Positions 34,806-45,032 of a stretch of DNA of 64,000 nt are shown in pieces. Numbering within the stretch: the stretch's first letter is position 1; every line of letters starts with the position of its first letter. The position numbers and the translations under genes are program-made. The stretch is taken from positions 1 through 64,000 of the forward strand of contig NZ_AQYA01000026.1 in the NCBI RefSeq assembly GCF_000376985.1, written 5' to 3'. This DNA is from Streptococcus henryi DSM 19005. GTDB taxonomy: Bacteria; Bacillota; Bacilli; Lactobacillales; Streptococcaceae. The notes below the pieces were generated by a model. The model was not told the origin of the DNA, did not search any database, and saw nothing but the letters and a program-made list of their open reading frames with translations.

Positions 34806-35219
34806 ATGGAATTTATTTTTAATGAAGATATTGATTGCGGATTAGAAAAAAATGGGCGAGTTTACTTGACAGGAAATCTTAAAAAGCCCCAAGATACAAA
34901 ACATATCTCGACTACAAATTATGAGATGGGAATTAGTAGATATAATTCTTTTAAGGCTGAACAAGCACATACACATAGATTTAATCAGGAATATAATTAT
35001 ATTCTGCAAGGTGAAGCTAAGGTGTTTATTTTTGAAGAGGACCGTGAATATCATTTTAAAAAAGGAGATATGTTTTATATATCCCCAGGTATGTCTTATA
35101 TGGTAAAGTGCCTATCCGGAACTGAAATTCTTTTTACAAAAGTACCTGGTGGGAATGATAAAGAGTTATTTAATATAGAGAACAATAAAGTGTGGATTAA
35201 CTGGACAAAAGAATGGTAA
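34806..35219 (+). CDS. Cupin-domain protein
   Basis: 137 residues, a single double-stranded beta-helix domain. The metal-site motif 1 reads AHTHRFNQEYNYILQGEAKVF (two His, one Glu) and motif 2 PGMSYMVKCL lacks the usual His. The ATG at 34806 has TTGGAGG 5 bases upstream; the TTG at 34794 would include the ribosome binding site. It stands directly behind the T-box terminator and 4 bases before the macro-domain gene. A sugar- or nucleotide-binding role is possible, but nothing in the sequence decides it. Confidence 0.7.
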   Translation: MEFIFNEDIDCGLEKNGRVYLTGNLKKPQDTKHISTTNYEMGISRYNSFKAEQAHTHRFNQEYNYILQGEAKVFIFEEDREYHFKKGDMFYISPGMSYMVKCLSGTEILFTKVPGGNDKELFNIENNKVWINWTKEW

Positions 35220-35223
35220 TGGA

Positions 35224-36099
35224 ATGACAATGAAGTTTATAAAAGAAATTTTAAATTTCTCTATGGAAGATTTGAAAGCAGTCTGGAGTTTGTTCGCAAC
35301 TTTGTTTGGAGTGGTATCAGTTGTTATACCAGATGTATCTATTTACATATTCCTCTTTATATTATTCCTCTTATTATCATTTGCGGTCATTATTAAGAGT
35401 TGGAATAAACTAAGAAAAAAAATTATTGATGTCGATCCTAGATCAAACAAGAATTTTTATATCATGGTTGATGATTTTATCGTTAATTTTAGATATAATC
35501 TAGAAAAATTGGATAAGAAAGATACGACTTTTTCAGTGGCACTTGGATTTGATAGAAGTTTAAAACTATCAAATGTTTCGAGTGGATCTATGTTGGAAGA
35601 TTTTCTTAACTATTTGGCTGAAGAGCATAATATTACAAATGAATTATTACAGGCTGAAATTGATAAAGCTAGAAAGCGTCAGAGGATTGAAAATCCACAA
35701 TTAGGAGATATACTTTACGTACCTATTCGTTTGTCGGAAAAATCAGTGACCCTTTTGTTTGTGGTTAATTCTCAGAAAAAAGAAGTAGATTCAATTATTA
35801 GGAATGACTTAATTAAAGGTGAGGATTCAAGAATTATTATTATCAAGTTATTCCGAAAATGTAAAGAATTGGGATTGAGTACGTTGATGTTAGGAGCAAT
35901 TGGCACGAATAAATTAGATTTTCCATACAAAATAATTGTTACAGAGATTATAAATGCTTATATCTATTGTGTAGAAAAGAAGTATAATCCTAAGAAAATT
36001 TATCTATCTTTACGTGAACAAGATATGAATGAACAGTCTTTAGAGAAAAGAGAAATCATCAACTATATTGCACAATCTATGAAATTTAATATTGGATAA
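35224..36099 (+). CDS. Two-TM macro-domain protein, ThsA (Thoeris II)-like
   Basis: 291 residues: two membrane helices (about 19-36 and 38-58), then a soluble domain from about 75 to the end. The soluble part has the order I associate with the ThsA macro domain: VALGFDRSLKLSNVSSGSML, GDILYVPIRLSEKSVTLLFV, LMLGAIGTNKLDFPYKIIV and PKKIYLSLRE. In type II Thoeris this domain senses a TIR-made ADP-ribose derivative and the membrane part kills the cell. No TIR gene is visible nearby, so this may be an orphan effector or use another signal maker. The match is by pattern only. AT-rich compared with valS. Confidence 0.55.
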   Translation: MTMKFIKEILNFSMEDLKAVWSLFATLFGVVSVVIPDVSIYIFLFILFLLLSFAVIIKSWNKLRKKIIDVDPRSNKNFYIMVDDFIVNFRYNLEKLDKKDTTFSVALGFDRSLKLSNVSSGSMLEDFLNYLAEEHNITNELLQAEIDKARKRQRIENPQLGDILYVPIRLSEKSVTLLFVVNSQKKEVDSIIRNDLIKGEDSRIIIIKLFRKCKELGLSTLMLGAIGTNKLDFPYKIIVTEIINAYIYCVEKKYNPKKIYLSLREQDMNEQSLEKREIINYIAQSMKFNIG

Positions 36100-36111
36100 A
36101 GGAGAACTAAA

Positions 36112-38760
36112 ATGAAAGAACTTTCACCAAAATACAATCCAGCCGAGGTTGAGGCTGGACGTTACCAATCTTGGTTGGACCAAGATGTTTTCAAGCCATC
36201 AGGTAATCCTGATGCCAAGCCATATTCTATCGTGATTCCACCGCCAAACGTGACTGGTAAACTTCACCTTGGTCACGCTTGGGACACGACTTTGCAGGAT
36301 ATTATCATCCGTCAAAAGCGCATGCAGGGCTTTGATACCCTCTGGTTGCCAGGTATGGACCACGCTGGTATTGCCACTCAAGCTAAAGTTGAGGAGCGCT
36401 TGCGTGAGCAAGGCGTTTCACGTTACGACCTTGGTCGTGAGAAATTCCTAGACAAGGTTTGGGAGTGGAAGGACGAGTACGCAACAACCATCAAAGAACA
36501 GTGGGGCAAGATGGGTCTCTCTGTCGACTACTCTCGCGAGCGTTTCACCCTTGACGAAGGTCTGTCAAAAGCGGTGCGCAAAGTCTTTGTTGACCTCTAT
36601 AAAAAAGGTTGGATCTACCGCGGTGAATTTATCATCAACTGGGACCCAGCAGCCCGTACTGCCCTATCAGACATCGAAGTTATCCACAAGGATGTCGAAG
36701 GTGCCTTCTACCACATGAATTATATGTTGGAAGATGGCTCGCGCGCGCTTCAAGTCGCGACTACGCGACCTGAAACCATGTTTGGGGATGTGGCTGTCGC
36801 TGTCAATCCAGAAGATCCTCGTTACAAGGACTTGATTGGTAAAAATGTTATCCTACCAATCGTAAACAAGGCTATTCCAATTGTAGCTGACGAGCATGCT
36901 GATCCAGAATTTGGAACAGGTGTCGTTAAAATCACACCAGCCCATGACCCTAATGACTTTGAGGTCGGTCAACGCCACAACTTGCCACAAGTTAACGTCA
37001 TGAACGATGACGGGACCATGAATGAGCTGGCTGGTGAATTTGCTGGTATGGATCGCTTCGAAGCCCGTAAAGCGACTGTTGCTAAGCTGGAAGAAATCGG
37101 TGCCCTTGTTGAAATTGAAAAACGTGTTCACTCAGTAGGTCACTCAGAGCGTACGGGTGTTCCAGTTGAGCCACGTCTTTCAACACAATGGTTCGTTAAG
37201 ATGGATCAATTGGCTAAGAATGCCATCGCCAACCAAGACACAGATGACAAGGTAGAATTCTACCCACCACGTTTCAACGATACCTTCTTGCAATGGATGG
37301 AAAACGTTCACGACTGGGTTATCTCACGTCAGCTTTGGTGGGGTCACCAAATCCCTGCTTGGTACAATGAATCAGGTGACATGTACGTTGGCGAAGAAGC
37401 ACCAGAAGGTGATGGTTGGATTCAAGACGAAGATGTTCTTGACACCTGGTTCAGCTCTGCCCTTTGGCCATTCTCAACCATGGGCTGGCCTGATGTGGAA
37501 GCGGAAGACTTCAAACGTTACTTCCCAACTTCAACCTTGGTTACTGGTTACGACATCATTTTCTTCTGGGTGTCACGTATGATTTTCCAATCGCTTGAAT
37601 TTACTGGGCGCCAGCCATTCCAAAACGTTCTTATCCACGGACTCATTCGTGATGAGGAAGGGCGCAAGATGTCTAAATCGCTTGGAAATGGTATCGACCC
37701 AATGGATGTCATCGAGAAATACGGTGCCGACGCCCTTCGTTGGTTCTTGTCTAATGGCTCTGCCCCAGGACAGGATGTCCGTTTCTCCTACGAGAAGATG
37801 GATGCCTCATGGAACTTCATCAACAAAATCTGGAACATTTCCCGCTATATCCTCATGAACAATGAGGGGCTCAGCCTGGAGCAAGCGACTGCTAACGTGG
37901 CTTTGGTGGCCAATGGCGGAGCTGGGAACGTGACGGACCGATGGATTCTGCACAACCTCAATGAGACCATTGCTAAGGTCACTGAAAACTTTGACAAGTT
38001 TGAGTTTGGGGTTGCCGGTCACATCCTTTACAACTTCATTTGGGAAGAATTTGCCAACTGGTATGTTGAATTAACCAAAGAAGTCCTTTACAGCGACAAC
38101 GAAGATGAGAAAGTCATCACACGTTCAGTCCTTCTTTACACAATGGACAAGATCCTTCGTCTCCTTCACCCAATCATGCCATTTGTGACAGAGGAAATCT
38201 TCGGTCAATACGCAGAAGGTTCAATCGTGACTGCGGAATACCCAAGAGTAAATGCTGCTTTTGAAAATGCTGACGCTCATAAGGGTGTTGAAAGTCTCAA
38301 AGATTTGATCCGCTCTGTTCGTAATGCGCGTGCAGAAGTGAACGTTGCCCCATCTAAACCAATTACCATCTTGGTTAAGACAAGTGATGCTGAACTTGAA
38401 GCCTTCTTCAATGCCAACGTCAACTACATCAAACGTTTCACAAACCCAGAAACCCTTGAAATCAGCTCTGCAATCGCTGCCCCAGAATTGGCTATGTCAG
38501 CCGTTATCACAGGCGCAGAAATCTTCCTGCCGCTAGCAGACCTGCTCAACGTAGAAGAAGAGTTGGCTCGCCTTGACAAAGAACTAACCAAATGGCAAAA
38601 AGAGCTAGACATGGTCGGCAAAAAACTCGGCAACGAACGCTTCGTCGCCAACGCCAAACCAGAAGTCGTTCAGAAAGAAAAAGACAAACAAGCCGACTAC
38701 CAAGCTAAATTCGATGCGACACAAGAGCGTATTGAAGAGATGAAGAAGTTGGTGAAATAG
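36112..38760 (+). CDS. valS: Valyl-tRNA synthetase
   Basis: Class I aminoacyl-tRNA synthetase, 882 residues. The HIGH motif appears as [11 protein letters not shown], and KMSKSLGNG is near residue 522. The editing domain, the anticodon-binding domain and the C-terminal coiled coil ([20 protein letters not shown]) follow in order. GGAGAACTAAA ribosome binding site. It lies 12 bases behind the TM-macro gene and presumably is read from T-box 2, which agrees with a valine specifier. Its codon use is much more GC-rich than its two inserted upstream neighbours. Confidence 0.97.
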   Translation: MKELSPKYNPAEVEAGRYQSWLDQDVFKPSGNPDAKPYSIVIPPPNVTGKLHLGHAWDTTLQDIIIRQKRMQGFDTLWLPGMDHAGIATQAKVEERLREQGVSRYDLGREKFLDKVWEWKDEYATTIKEQWGKMGLSVDYSRERFTLDEGLSKAVRKVFVDLYKKGWIYRGEFIINWDPAARTALSDIEVIHKDVEGAFYHMNYMLEDGSRALQVATTRPETMFGDVAVAVNPEDPRYKDLIGKNVILPIVNKAIPIVADEHADPEFGTGVVKITPAHDPNDFEVGQRHNLPQVNVMNDDGTMNELAGEFAGMDRFEARKATVAKLEEIGALVEIEKRVHSVGHSERTGVPVEPRLSTQWFVKMDQLAKNAIANQDTDDKVEFYPPRFNDTFLQWMENVHDWVISRQLWWGHQIPAWYNESGDMYVGEEAPEGDGWIQDEDVLDTWFSSALWPFSTMGWPDVEAEDFKRYFPTSTLVTGYDIIFFWVSRMIFQSLEFTGRQPFQNVLIHGLIRDEEGRKMSKSLGNGIDPMDVIEKYGADALRWFLSNGSAPGQDVRFSYEKMDASWNFINKIWNISRYILMNNEGLSLEQATANVALVANGGAGNVTDRWILHNLNETIAKVTENFDKFEFGVAGHILYNFIWEEFANWYVELTKEVLYSDNEDEKVITRSVLLYTMDKILRLLHPIMPFVTEEIFGQYAEGSIVTAEYPRVNAAFENADAHKGVESLKDLIRSVRNARAEVNVAPSKPITILVKTSDAELEAFFNANVNYIKRFTNPETLEISSAIAAPELAMSAVITGAEIFLPLADLLNVEEELARLDKELTKWQKELDMVGKKLGNERFVANAKPEVVQKEKDKQADYQAKFDATQERIEEMKKLVK

Positions 38761-38778
38761 AATAAATAGAATAAATAG

Positions 38779-38817
38779 AATAAATCTAGAAAGTAAATTT
38801 TCCTAGGTTTATTTTAT
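38779..38817 (+). terminator. valS terminator
   Basis: AATAAATCTAG (38779-38789) pairs with CTAGGTTTATT (38803-38813) with one wobble and is followed by T. A triple AATAAATAG tandem repeat precedes it. Confidence 0.7.
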
Positions 38818-38821
38818 TTCG

Positions 38822-38850
38822 TAGAAAAGAAAGCGCATCCATGGTAAAAT
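38822..38850 (+). promoter_or_regulatory. Promoter of the Gabija-like pair
   Basis: Extended -10 TGGTAAAAT (-10 at 38845-38850) with TAGAAA at 38822-38827, 17-base spacer. Confidence 0.5.
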
Positions 38851-38882
38851 GTAGCTATCATAAGATATAGACGAGGTGAACT

Positions 38883-41069
38883 ATGAAGATTGACAAGATA
38901 AATATTACAGGTTATAGAAGATTTAAAGATTCAACCATTAATCTGGATTATGGAAACTTTTCTGTATTAGCAGGTGCAAATAATAGTGGTAAAACCTCTT
39001 TAGTACAACTGCTTGATTATATATTCAATAATAACTCAAAAAAATTATTAAAATTCAATGATTTTTCAATTGAGATGAAAACCTTATTGGATGAGAAGAT
39101 TGAAAATTTGAGTATTGATTTGAGTAATAAGGAAGAAGAATTTCTACAGTTTTTAAAATATATTGGGGAAAATATTAGAATTAGTGTTAAGCTTAGTATC
39201 TCTTATAAAAAGGATGAATCAATAGGTCTTTTTGCTAATTATTTAATGGATTTAGAGTCAGATATGACCAGTTTCTTTTTTGAGTATATTTATAAATTCA
39301 ATATTGACAAAATAAAAAAAGACTTTACTCAATCTGAAGTAAGATCTAAAGAAAAATTGAGAGAGATTATTGAAAGTAGTACTGAAGGGAGCTACTTTTA
39401 TTCGGATGAAAATTTTTCAAATAAGAGAAAAATTGACTACAATGAGTTTAAAAACTTGTTTAATTTTGAATATGTATCAGCAGATAGAGAATTAGATGAT
39501 GAAAGTTTGAAGAATAAGAAGATTACTACAACAATTATATCTAGCACAGACCCCAAAAAGATAAGTATGAATTGGGAAAATGAATTTAATCAATTGGAGA
39601 AAAGTATACAAAAAAATTTAACTGATTCTGGTATAAAAGAGAAATTTCAGGAGAGAACTGAGGAAGCATTAGAAGATTTAAAGGAGAATCTGGATAATGT
39701 TTCAAAAAATGAAATAAATGCACTCACGGCCGATTTTGATTTTAATGGAAAAACTTTATTGAATTTACTCAAAAATAGTATTTATATTAGTTATGCTCAT
39801 AAATCTGGGGAATTTCGATTTAACTTATCTGAGGAGTCACAAGGTCTTGGGGTAAGTAATTTAATTTACATTAGCTTACAAATCAATAGTTTTTCAAGAA
39901 AAATTAAGGAATCAGGTGCTAATACAGTAAATCTGTTTGTTATTGAAGAACCTGAAGCTCACATGCATATACAAATGCAGAAAGTATTGGTAGATTATAT
40001 AGATACTATTTTTAAAGATAATAGAAATATTCAAGGTGTTATCACAACTCATTCAACTGAGATTGTAAAAAATGTTGATATAAATAATGTTAAAGTGATA
40101 CGATCGCAAAATAATTATATGAATCGTATTGTTGACTTGCATCAATTTATTGAAAAAAATAAGGATAGAGAATTCTATGAAACATTTTTTAAACTAAATT
40201 TTGCAGATTTAATTTTTTCTGATGCTGTTATTTTTTATGAAGGTGATGCAGAACGTATGTATTTTGAAAGATTAGTTACTCGGAAAAATACAAAATATCT
40301 AAACCTATCTAGACAATATATCAGTTACTGTCAATGTGGGGGTGCACATGCACATAAATATTTTCCATTAGTAACCGAATTAGGAATGAAAGCCTGTGTG
40401 TTTACTGATATAGATTATGGTAAGGAAAGAGATTCTCTTGATGAAATACAGAAAGATAAGACCACTAATTCGACATTAAATTCATTGTTAAAAAGTAATA
40501 ATAAGAATGTTGGTGAAATTTATAAACAACAAAAGTTTAGACGAAATAAAAACATTGAAGTATTCACACAGACTCAAAATGATGGGTATGCTCGGACATT
40601 AGAAGAAGCAATAATATATAAATTGATTATTCCAACTTCAAAATATGGAAAAGAAGATAGACGAAAGTATAAATCAAACCTGAATTACGGAAGAAGCTAT
40701 AGTGGAAAATCAATCTTAGATACTAAATATTATAAAAAGAAAATAAGAACGTATAATACTAGAATAGATTATGGAAAAAATCATTTTATAAAATTAAAAT
40801 TACAAAATAAAAGAGGTGTATTTATTGAATTTGACCGAGAATTTTGGGAAAACCTTAAGTGTGAGTCAAAACTTGATTTTTCTGTTCCATCTATTAAAAA
40901 TAAAAAGCTTAAAGGTAAAGTTTTGATAAACACCAGAGATATTGTGAATAGTTTAATAAAAACAAATTTTATGTATTCGATTATTATGAATAACAAAGAA
41001 ATTGAAGTATTACCTAATTATATTGAGGAGGGATTATCGTGGCTGAACAAACAAATTTCTATAGGATAA
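38883..41069 (+). CDS. GajA-like OLD-family ATPase/TOPRIM nuclease
   Basis: 728 residues. The N-terminal ABC-type ATPase has Walker A GANNSGKT at 31-38, a signature-like SQGLGVSNLIYIS, Walker B FVIEEPEAHMH and an H-loop TTHSTE. A TOPRIM nuclease follows: FYEGDAERMYFERLV (Glu) and FTDIDYG (DXD). This is the layout of GajA, the nicking endonuclease of the Gabija anti-phage system, though longer than the founding Bacillus protein (about 580 residues), with an extra C-terminal part. It overlaps the helicase gene by 31 bases. Very AT-rich, unlike valS. Confidence 0.8.
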   Translation: MKIDKINITGYRRFKDSTINLDYGNFSVLAGANNSGKTSLVQLLDYIFNNNSKKLLKFNDFSIEMKTLLDEKIENLSIDLSNKEEEFLQFLKYIGENIRISVKLSISYKKDESIGLFANYLMDLESDMTSFFFEYIYKFNIDKIKKDFTQSEVRSKEKLREIIESSTEGSYFYSDENFSNKRKIDYNEFKNLFNFEYVSADRELDDESLKNKKITTTIISSTDPKKISMNWENEFNQLEKSIQKNLTDSGIKEKFQERTEEALEDLKENLDNVSKNEINALTADFDFNGKTLLNLLKNSIYISYAHKSGEFRFNLSEESQGLGVSNLIYISLQINSFSRKIKESGANTVNLFVIEEPEAHMHIQMQKVLVDYIDTIFKDNRNIQGVITTHSTEIVKNVDINNVKVIRSQNNYMNRIVDLHQFIEKNKDREFYETFFKLNFADLIFSDAVIFYEGDAERMYFERLVTRKNTKYLNLSRQYISYCQCGGAHAHKYFPLVTELGMKACVFTDIDYGKERDSLDEIQKDKTTNSTLNSLLKSNNKNVGEIYKQQKFRRNKNIEVFTQTQNDGYARTLEEAIIYKLIIPTSKYGKEDRRKYKSNLNYGRSYSGKSILDTKYYKKKIRTYNTRIDYGKNHFIKLKLQNKRGVFIEFDREFWENLKCESKLDFSVPSIKNKKLKGKVLINTRDIVNSLIKTNFMYSIIMNNKEIEVLPNYIEEGLSWLNKQISIG

Positions 41070-43012
41070 ATGCTCCTGCTGGTAGTGGAAAAACTCACTA
41101 TATTAGTAGAACAATAAATAAAATCATAGAGGAGTCACCTTTTGCTAGTATTCTATGTATAACATATACAAATAGGGCAGCAGAAGTGATGAAAGAAAGA
41201 ATAATTTCTCCAAATATTTCAATATCAACTATCCATGCTTTTTTAAATAATTTTTTGGAACCATTTTTTAAAAATAAAAAAGTTGTTACATTTTATATTG
41301 AATTTTTTAAACAAAAAATAGAAGAAGATTTAGAAAAAACTAAAATAGTTGAACGCTATAAGGAAAGATTTAATATAGCTACGGATATCTCGTTGGAAAC
41401 TGTGTCTAATAATCTTGATAGTCTTTACTATAATGAAAGACAATATTCTTTCCCATTAGACGGGGGACTATCACATGATGACTTGTTAGATTTTTCATTT
41501 AAACTAGTAGAAAAATTTCCGAAAATAGGGTTTAAGCTACGTGAAATGTATCAATATATATTTATTGATGAGGTACAAGATACAAGTGCTGAAATTTTAA
41601 AGTTCTTTTACAATTCAACTAAAAATAGCAAGACCAAAGTATATTTTCTTGGAGATAAAATGCAGGAAATTTATAATAAATATGATGGATCATTTGAAGT
41701 TGAATTCAATTCTTTTGATAATTCTATTTCAGCACAGTTTAATAGAAACTATCGCTCATCAAAAGAAATTGTTGATTTATTAAATGGATTATATCTTTCA
41801 AGTAGCAGAATAAATCAAGATTCCCATAAAGGAGTGGTAGGTAATTTCCCTAAAATAATTTTGACAAATGATATTGAAAAGTTTCTCGTTGATAATAGTA
41901 AGAAGTATGAGGATTTTTATAAATTAAGGACAGTAAATATAAAAAGATTTGAGAATATTAATAATACTGAAAAATCTGCTGGTAAAATTTACAAAAATTA
42001 TCAGAAATTATATCCTAATAACAGTCGTATTAGTGTAATGGATGTATTAGGAAATAATAATTTTGAGGAAAATCCAGATGAGTTAATGTCGTTTTTAAGC
42101 TTATTATTTAAAATAAAGCATGATTACAGCAATAAGAATTATGGTGATGTAATTCGAGTAGTAAAAGGTGTCAGAAAAAAAATACACTATGGTAAAACTA
42201 TCTCTGTATTTGAAGAGGGATTATTAAAGATAAATTATCACACAGACAAAGTGAAACTAAAAGACAAAATGGATTATTTAGTTGAGGTATTAGAATCTGA
42301 AGAAAGACTTGGGGTAGTAATACAGAAGTTAGTTGAAAATAAAATTATCAATAATGTTTTTTACAATTTTATTTTCTTATATGAAAGGAACGGAGAATTC
42401 CTATATACAGATTTATTTTGCGATTCAGTGGAGTTATTTAAACTAATAGATGATTATAATCGAAATCCGATGGTTTCGACACAGCACGGAGTTAAAGGTG
42501 AAGGACACAAAAAGATATTATTTGTAGCAGAAGATTCTTCAAATCCCGGAATTAAAATTTATGATTTCTTTAATCTATTTACAAATTTTTCAACACAAGG
42601 GTTGAATTTTAACCTGGACAACTTTCAAACTTTTTATTACGATTTAAATAGGAATATTTTATCTTTAGAGCAAAAAATTGGCAAAAAAATAGAAAAAATT
42701 ACATCAAATGATAAGGAAGAATTCTTTAGAGATTTTCAATATATTTACAATAAGTATTTTAACAATGACTATTATAAATATATTTGTCTGAAAAATAATA
42801 CACTAAATTTTCAAACTAATACAACCGTTAAAAATATAAAGATTATTTTTAATAAAAATTTAGTAAAATCAATATTAACAGCATATAAACTTTTTTATGT
42901 AGGTTGTTCTCGATCAGAAGAGGAGTTGGTCGTACTAGTTGATGAAAATCAGATTGATAATTTAAATCAATTTAAAATTGTATTTCAAAATATAGGATTT
43001 CAAGTTAATTGA
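41039..43012 (+). CDS. GajB-like UvrD/Rep-type helicase
   Basis: 657 residues, starting with GTG at 41039 inside the nuclease gene, with GAGGAGGG just upstream. Superfamily 1A helicase motifs: APAGSGKT at 12-19 (I), YTNRAAEVM (Ia), FIDEVQDTS (II), LGDKMQEIY (III), FNRNYRSSKEI (IV), STQHGVKG (V) and FYVGCSRSEEELVV (VI). In Gabija, GajB responds to DNA ends and activates GajA. It is longer than the founding GajB. The 31-base overlap indicates coupled translation. Could also be a related OLD-UvrD pair such as those of other defence families. Confidence 0.8.
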   Translation: MAEQTNFYRINAPAGSGKTHYISRTINKIIEESPFASILCITYTNRAAEVMKERIISPNISISTIHAFLNNFLEPFFKNKKVVTFYIEFFKQKIEEDLEKTKIVERYKERFNIATDISLETVSNNLDSLYYNERQYSFPLDGGLSHDDLLDFSFKLVEKFPKIGFKLREMYQYIFIDEVQDTSAEILKFFYNSTKNSKTKVYFLGDKMQEIYNKYDGSFEVEFNSFDNSISAQFNRNYRSSKEIVDLLNGLYLSSSRINQDSHKGVVGNFPKIILTNDIEKFLVDNSKKYEDFYKLRTVNIKRFENINNTEKSAGKIYKNYQKLYPNNSRISVMDVLGNNNFEENPDELMSFLSLLFKIKHDYSNKNYGDVIRVVKGVRKKIHYGKTISVFEEGLLKINYHTDKVKLKDKMDYLVEVLESEERLGVVIQKLVENKIINNVFYNFIFLYERNGEFLYTDLFCDSVELFKLIDDYNRNPMVSTQHGVKGEGHKKILFVAEDSSNPGIKIYDFFNLFTNFSTQGLNFNLDNFQTFYYDLNRNILSLEQKIGKKIEKITSNDKEEFFRDFQYIYNKYFNNDYYKYICLKNNTLNFQTNTTVKNIKIIFNKNLVKSILTAYKLFYVGCSRSEEELVVLVDENQIDNLNQFKIVFQNIGFQVN

Positions 43013-43103
43013 CATTTGGTAGTATATACAGTATGTATTGGATTAAATCTTTGATTTGTTGCACTGATTATTAGAAACAGTAATGAGTTTTGGGGTGATG
43101 TAA

Positions 43104-43229
43104 ATGAGTGATGTTGCTAAAATTACTGACAAAGAACTCAAGAAGAATGAAGAAACACTTAATTCGGTTGAAGAATTTTTGAAGATTTTAACTAGTAATG
43201 TTTTTATTTTAAAGGGAGTGTTCTTATGA
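43104..43229 (+). CDS. Small hypothetical ORF, 41 residues
   Basis: ATG with a GGGGTGATG ribosome binding site. The charged peptide begins MSDVAKITDKELKKNEETLN and ends in a short hydrophobic tail. Its stop overlaps the start of the next ORF (ATGA). I recognise no family; it may be the remnant of a regulator belonging to the decayed antitoxin behind it. Confidence 0.3.
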   Translation: MSDVAKITDKELKKNEETLNSVEEFLKILTSNVFILKGVFL

Positions 43230-43368
43230 ACGAGTTACAAGATGCTTTTTTTCTGATAAGCTAGCAGATTTAAATGATATTCAGCAAGCTGATTCTGCTA
43301 TGAAAGAATGGCTACAAGAAGGACAAAAAGCATATTCACACGAGGAAATGATGAATCGTTATAGTTGA
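43226..43368 (+). pseudogene. RelB-like antitoxin remnant, frameshifted
   Basis: An ATG behind AAAGGGAG opens a frame that stops after 12 codons. Allowing one extra T in the seven-T run at 43246-43252 joins it to a second frame and gives a 47-residue acidic protein ending AMKEWLQEGQKAYSHEEMMN, similar in style to RelB/DinJ-type antitoxins. No toxin gene follows. Either a pseudogene or a slippage-controlled gene. Confidence 0.45.
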
Positions 43369-43416
43369 TTTTATTATCTCAATTTAGTAAAAAGTATTTA
43401 GATAACTTTGCTATTT

Positions 43417-43613
43417 AAGTTTTCTTTCAGTTTTGCTTAAGCTAGTCTAGCTATACTATAACCCTCCTAGCAGTAGACATCGACCAATCACTACGTATTA
43501 AAGTACTAGTTCTTGGGATGTCTTTGCATAGATATTCGTAAGCGACTAGAGTCACAACGACTATCGTAAAAACTTTTCTTTTTCATTAATCTCTAAAGTA
43601 AGGTCCTTAACTA
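43417..43613. repeat. Direct repeat copy 1, interrupted
   Basis: Two blocks, 43417-43461 and 43571-43613, match the sequence at 48400-48514. Here they are separated by about 110 extra bases that break the palindrome CTAGTCTAG...CTAGACTAG, and the terminator half after AAGGTCCTT is lost. The remainder of the 684-base gap (43013-43696) holds the small ORFs described above and one terminator. Confidence 0.7.
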
Positions 43614-43624
43614 CACACACAATG

Positions 43625-43648
43625 CCCAGCCTGAATAGGTTGGGTTTT
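43625..43648 (+). terminator. Terminator before the SEC-C gene
   Basis: CCCAGCCT and AGGTTGGG form an 8-bp stem with a GAAT loop and are followed by four T. An extended -10 (TGGTATAAT, -10 at 43653-43658) for the next gene comes directly after it. Confidence 0.6.
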
Positions 43649-43696
43649 GTGGTATAATGTGCATGAGGAAGTGGAAAAAGGAGAAGGTTAATTCTT

Positions 43697-44938
43697 ATGA
43701 AAAAGAAGATTGTTGATAAAGATTATTGTCCTTGTGATAGTGGGAAAGTTTATGAAGATTGTTGTAAATTAAAAGATATCGAATGGACAATTTCAGATGG
43801 AAAAATAACAAGGACGCAAAGATTAGTACCTGAGATTGAAGAAATTTTACTTGAAATAAAGGAGAATTTTAAGCAATTGTACGGACGTGAAATGAATAAA
43901 GAAGATTATTATTTTGGATTTGCGCCTAATTTTAGGAATGATTCAATGTTGCATATAATGGAGTCAATGAGGGCTGCCAATATTCCTGAGGAGATTATTT
44001 ATGCACATTTTAAAACAGATGGCCTTTTACCAATTGAAGAACTAAATCTTGATAAGATACCAGATGGATATCTTGCAGAATTTGAAGAATATACTGAAGA
44101 GTACGAGAATGCAATGAATTCTGATATTGTTGATGAAATAAGTTCTATTAAGTATGTTGCCATGATGAATTCAATAATGGAAGTATTGGTGTTAGATACA
44201 GGAGAAAGTTTAAAGGTAGGTCTTACAGATTTTATTCATAGACATTCTGAAGGCAAACAAATAACAAATTTTGAAATGAAAACAGAGTTAGATTATTGTA
44301 TGTTTTCTGCACTGAAAACGATAAAAACACTAGAAAGTGTATCTATACTAAAATCAGAATTTGTTTCGGAATCTATTTATGCTCTAGGACGTAGTATATT
44401 TGAAAACTATCTTTATTTATGTGCAATAAATCAGGAAGAGAATTTTTTTAAAGAAAAAATGTATCCCAAAATTGATAGTAAAAAATTTGCTTTTTCAAAA
44501 AATTCAAACGGGAAGTATAATTATAATAAAGTGGTGAATCGACAAACTGGAGAAACCCACAATGTTAAGGTTTTGCTAAGTGATCTTAAAAACAAATTAA
44601 ATGATACTAGGTATAAAGAATTATATGATGTTTTTTATCAAACTGCATGTCAGTTTGTACATGTGGATATTTTGACTGCAGAAAGCTATTTTGAATGTCA
44701 TGATCCATATGATGAATTAAATCCATCTTTGGTGGCAAATGTGATTATTAATACTTTAAGTTTATTGGTGTTAAAGGAGATAAGCAACAATAGATGTGTC
44801 CAAAATCAATTTAAAATAGACTGTGAGTATTTGACAAGTAATATATCGAACAAAATTTCTGAATGTTTAGTTCTTATACGTGCTGATAAAGAAAGGCCAA
44901 ATGCAATCATTGATGTACTACATAATCGCCTAAAATAA
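43697..44938 (+). CDS. SEC-C zinc-motif protein
   Basis: 413 residues. The N-terminus holds a SEC-C motif (DKDYCPCDSGKVYEDCCK), a small zinc ligand set often found on nuclease- or defence-related proteins. The rest is helical and resembles the DUF5677 group, with a GETHNVKVLLSDL loop and a conserved-looking FVHVDILTAESYF segment. Extended -10 promoter at 43653. AT-rich. It ends 94 bases before the PLD-helicase and may form a unit with it. Function unknown; a conflict role is inferred from location. Confidence 0.65.
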   Translation: MKKKIVDKDYCPCDSGKVYEDCCKLKDIEWTISDGKITRTQRLVPEIEEILLEIKENFKQLYGREMNKEDYYFGFAPNFRNDSMLHIMESMRAANIPEEIIYAHFKTDGLLPIEELNLDKIPDGYLAEFEEYTEEYENAMNSDIVDEISSIKYVAMMNSIMEVLVLDTGESLKVGLTDFIHRHSEGKQITNFEMKTELDYCMFSALKTIKTLESVSILKSEFVSESIYALGRSIFENYLYLCAINQEENFFKEKMYPKIDSKKFAFSKNSNGKYNYNKVVNRQTGETHNVKVLLSDLKNKLNDTRYKELYDVFYQTACQFVHVDILTAESYFECHDPYDELNPSLVANVIINTLSLLVLKEISNNRCVQNQFKIDCEYLTSNISNKISECLVLIRADKERPNAIIDVLHNRLK

Positions 44939-45032
44939 ATTGTATATTAATTTCGACAGATATAAATCCGTTCTTTACATCCCCCTCATTTTTTTAGATA
45001 ATAATATTATCGAACAACGAAGGAATTATAAT

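Noticed and set aside
34539..36111. Complete Thoeris system
   Set aside because: No TIR-domain gene is visible on either strand near the TM-macro gene, so only an orphan effector is claimed.
38761..38790. Triple AATAAATAG tandem as an iteron or regulatory repeat
   Set aside because: Only three short AT-rich copies directly at the valS terminator; most simply a local slippage expansion.
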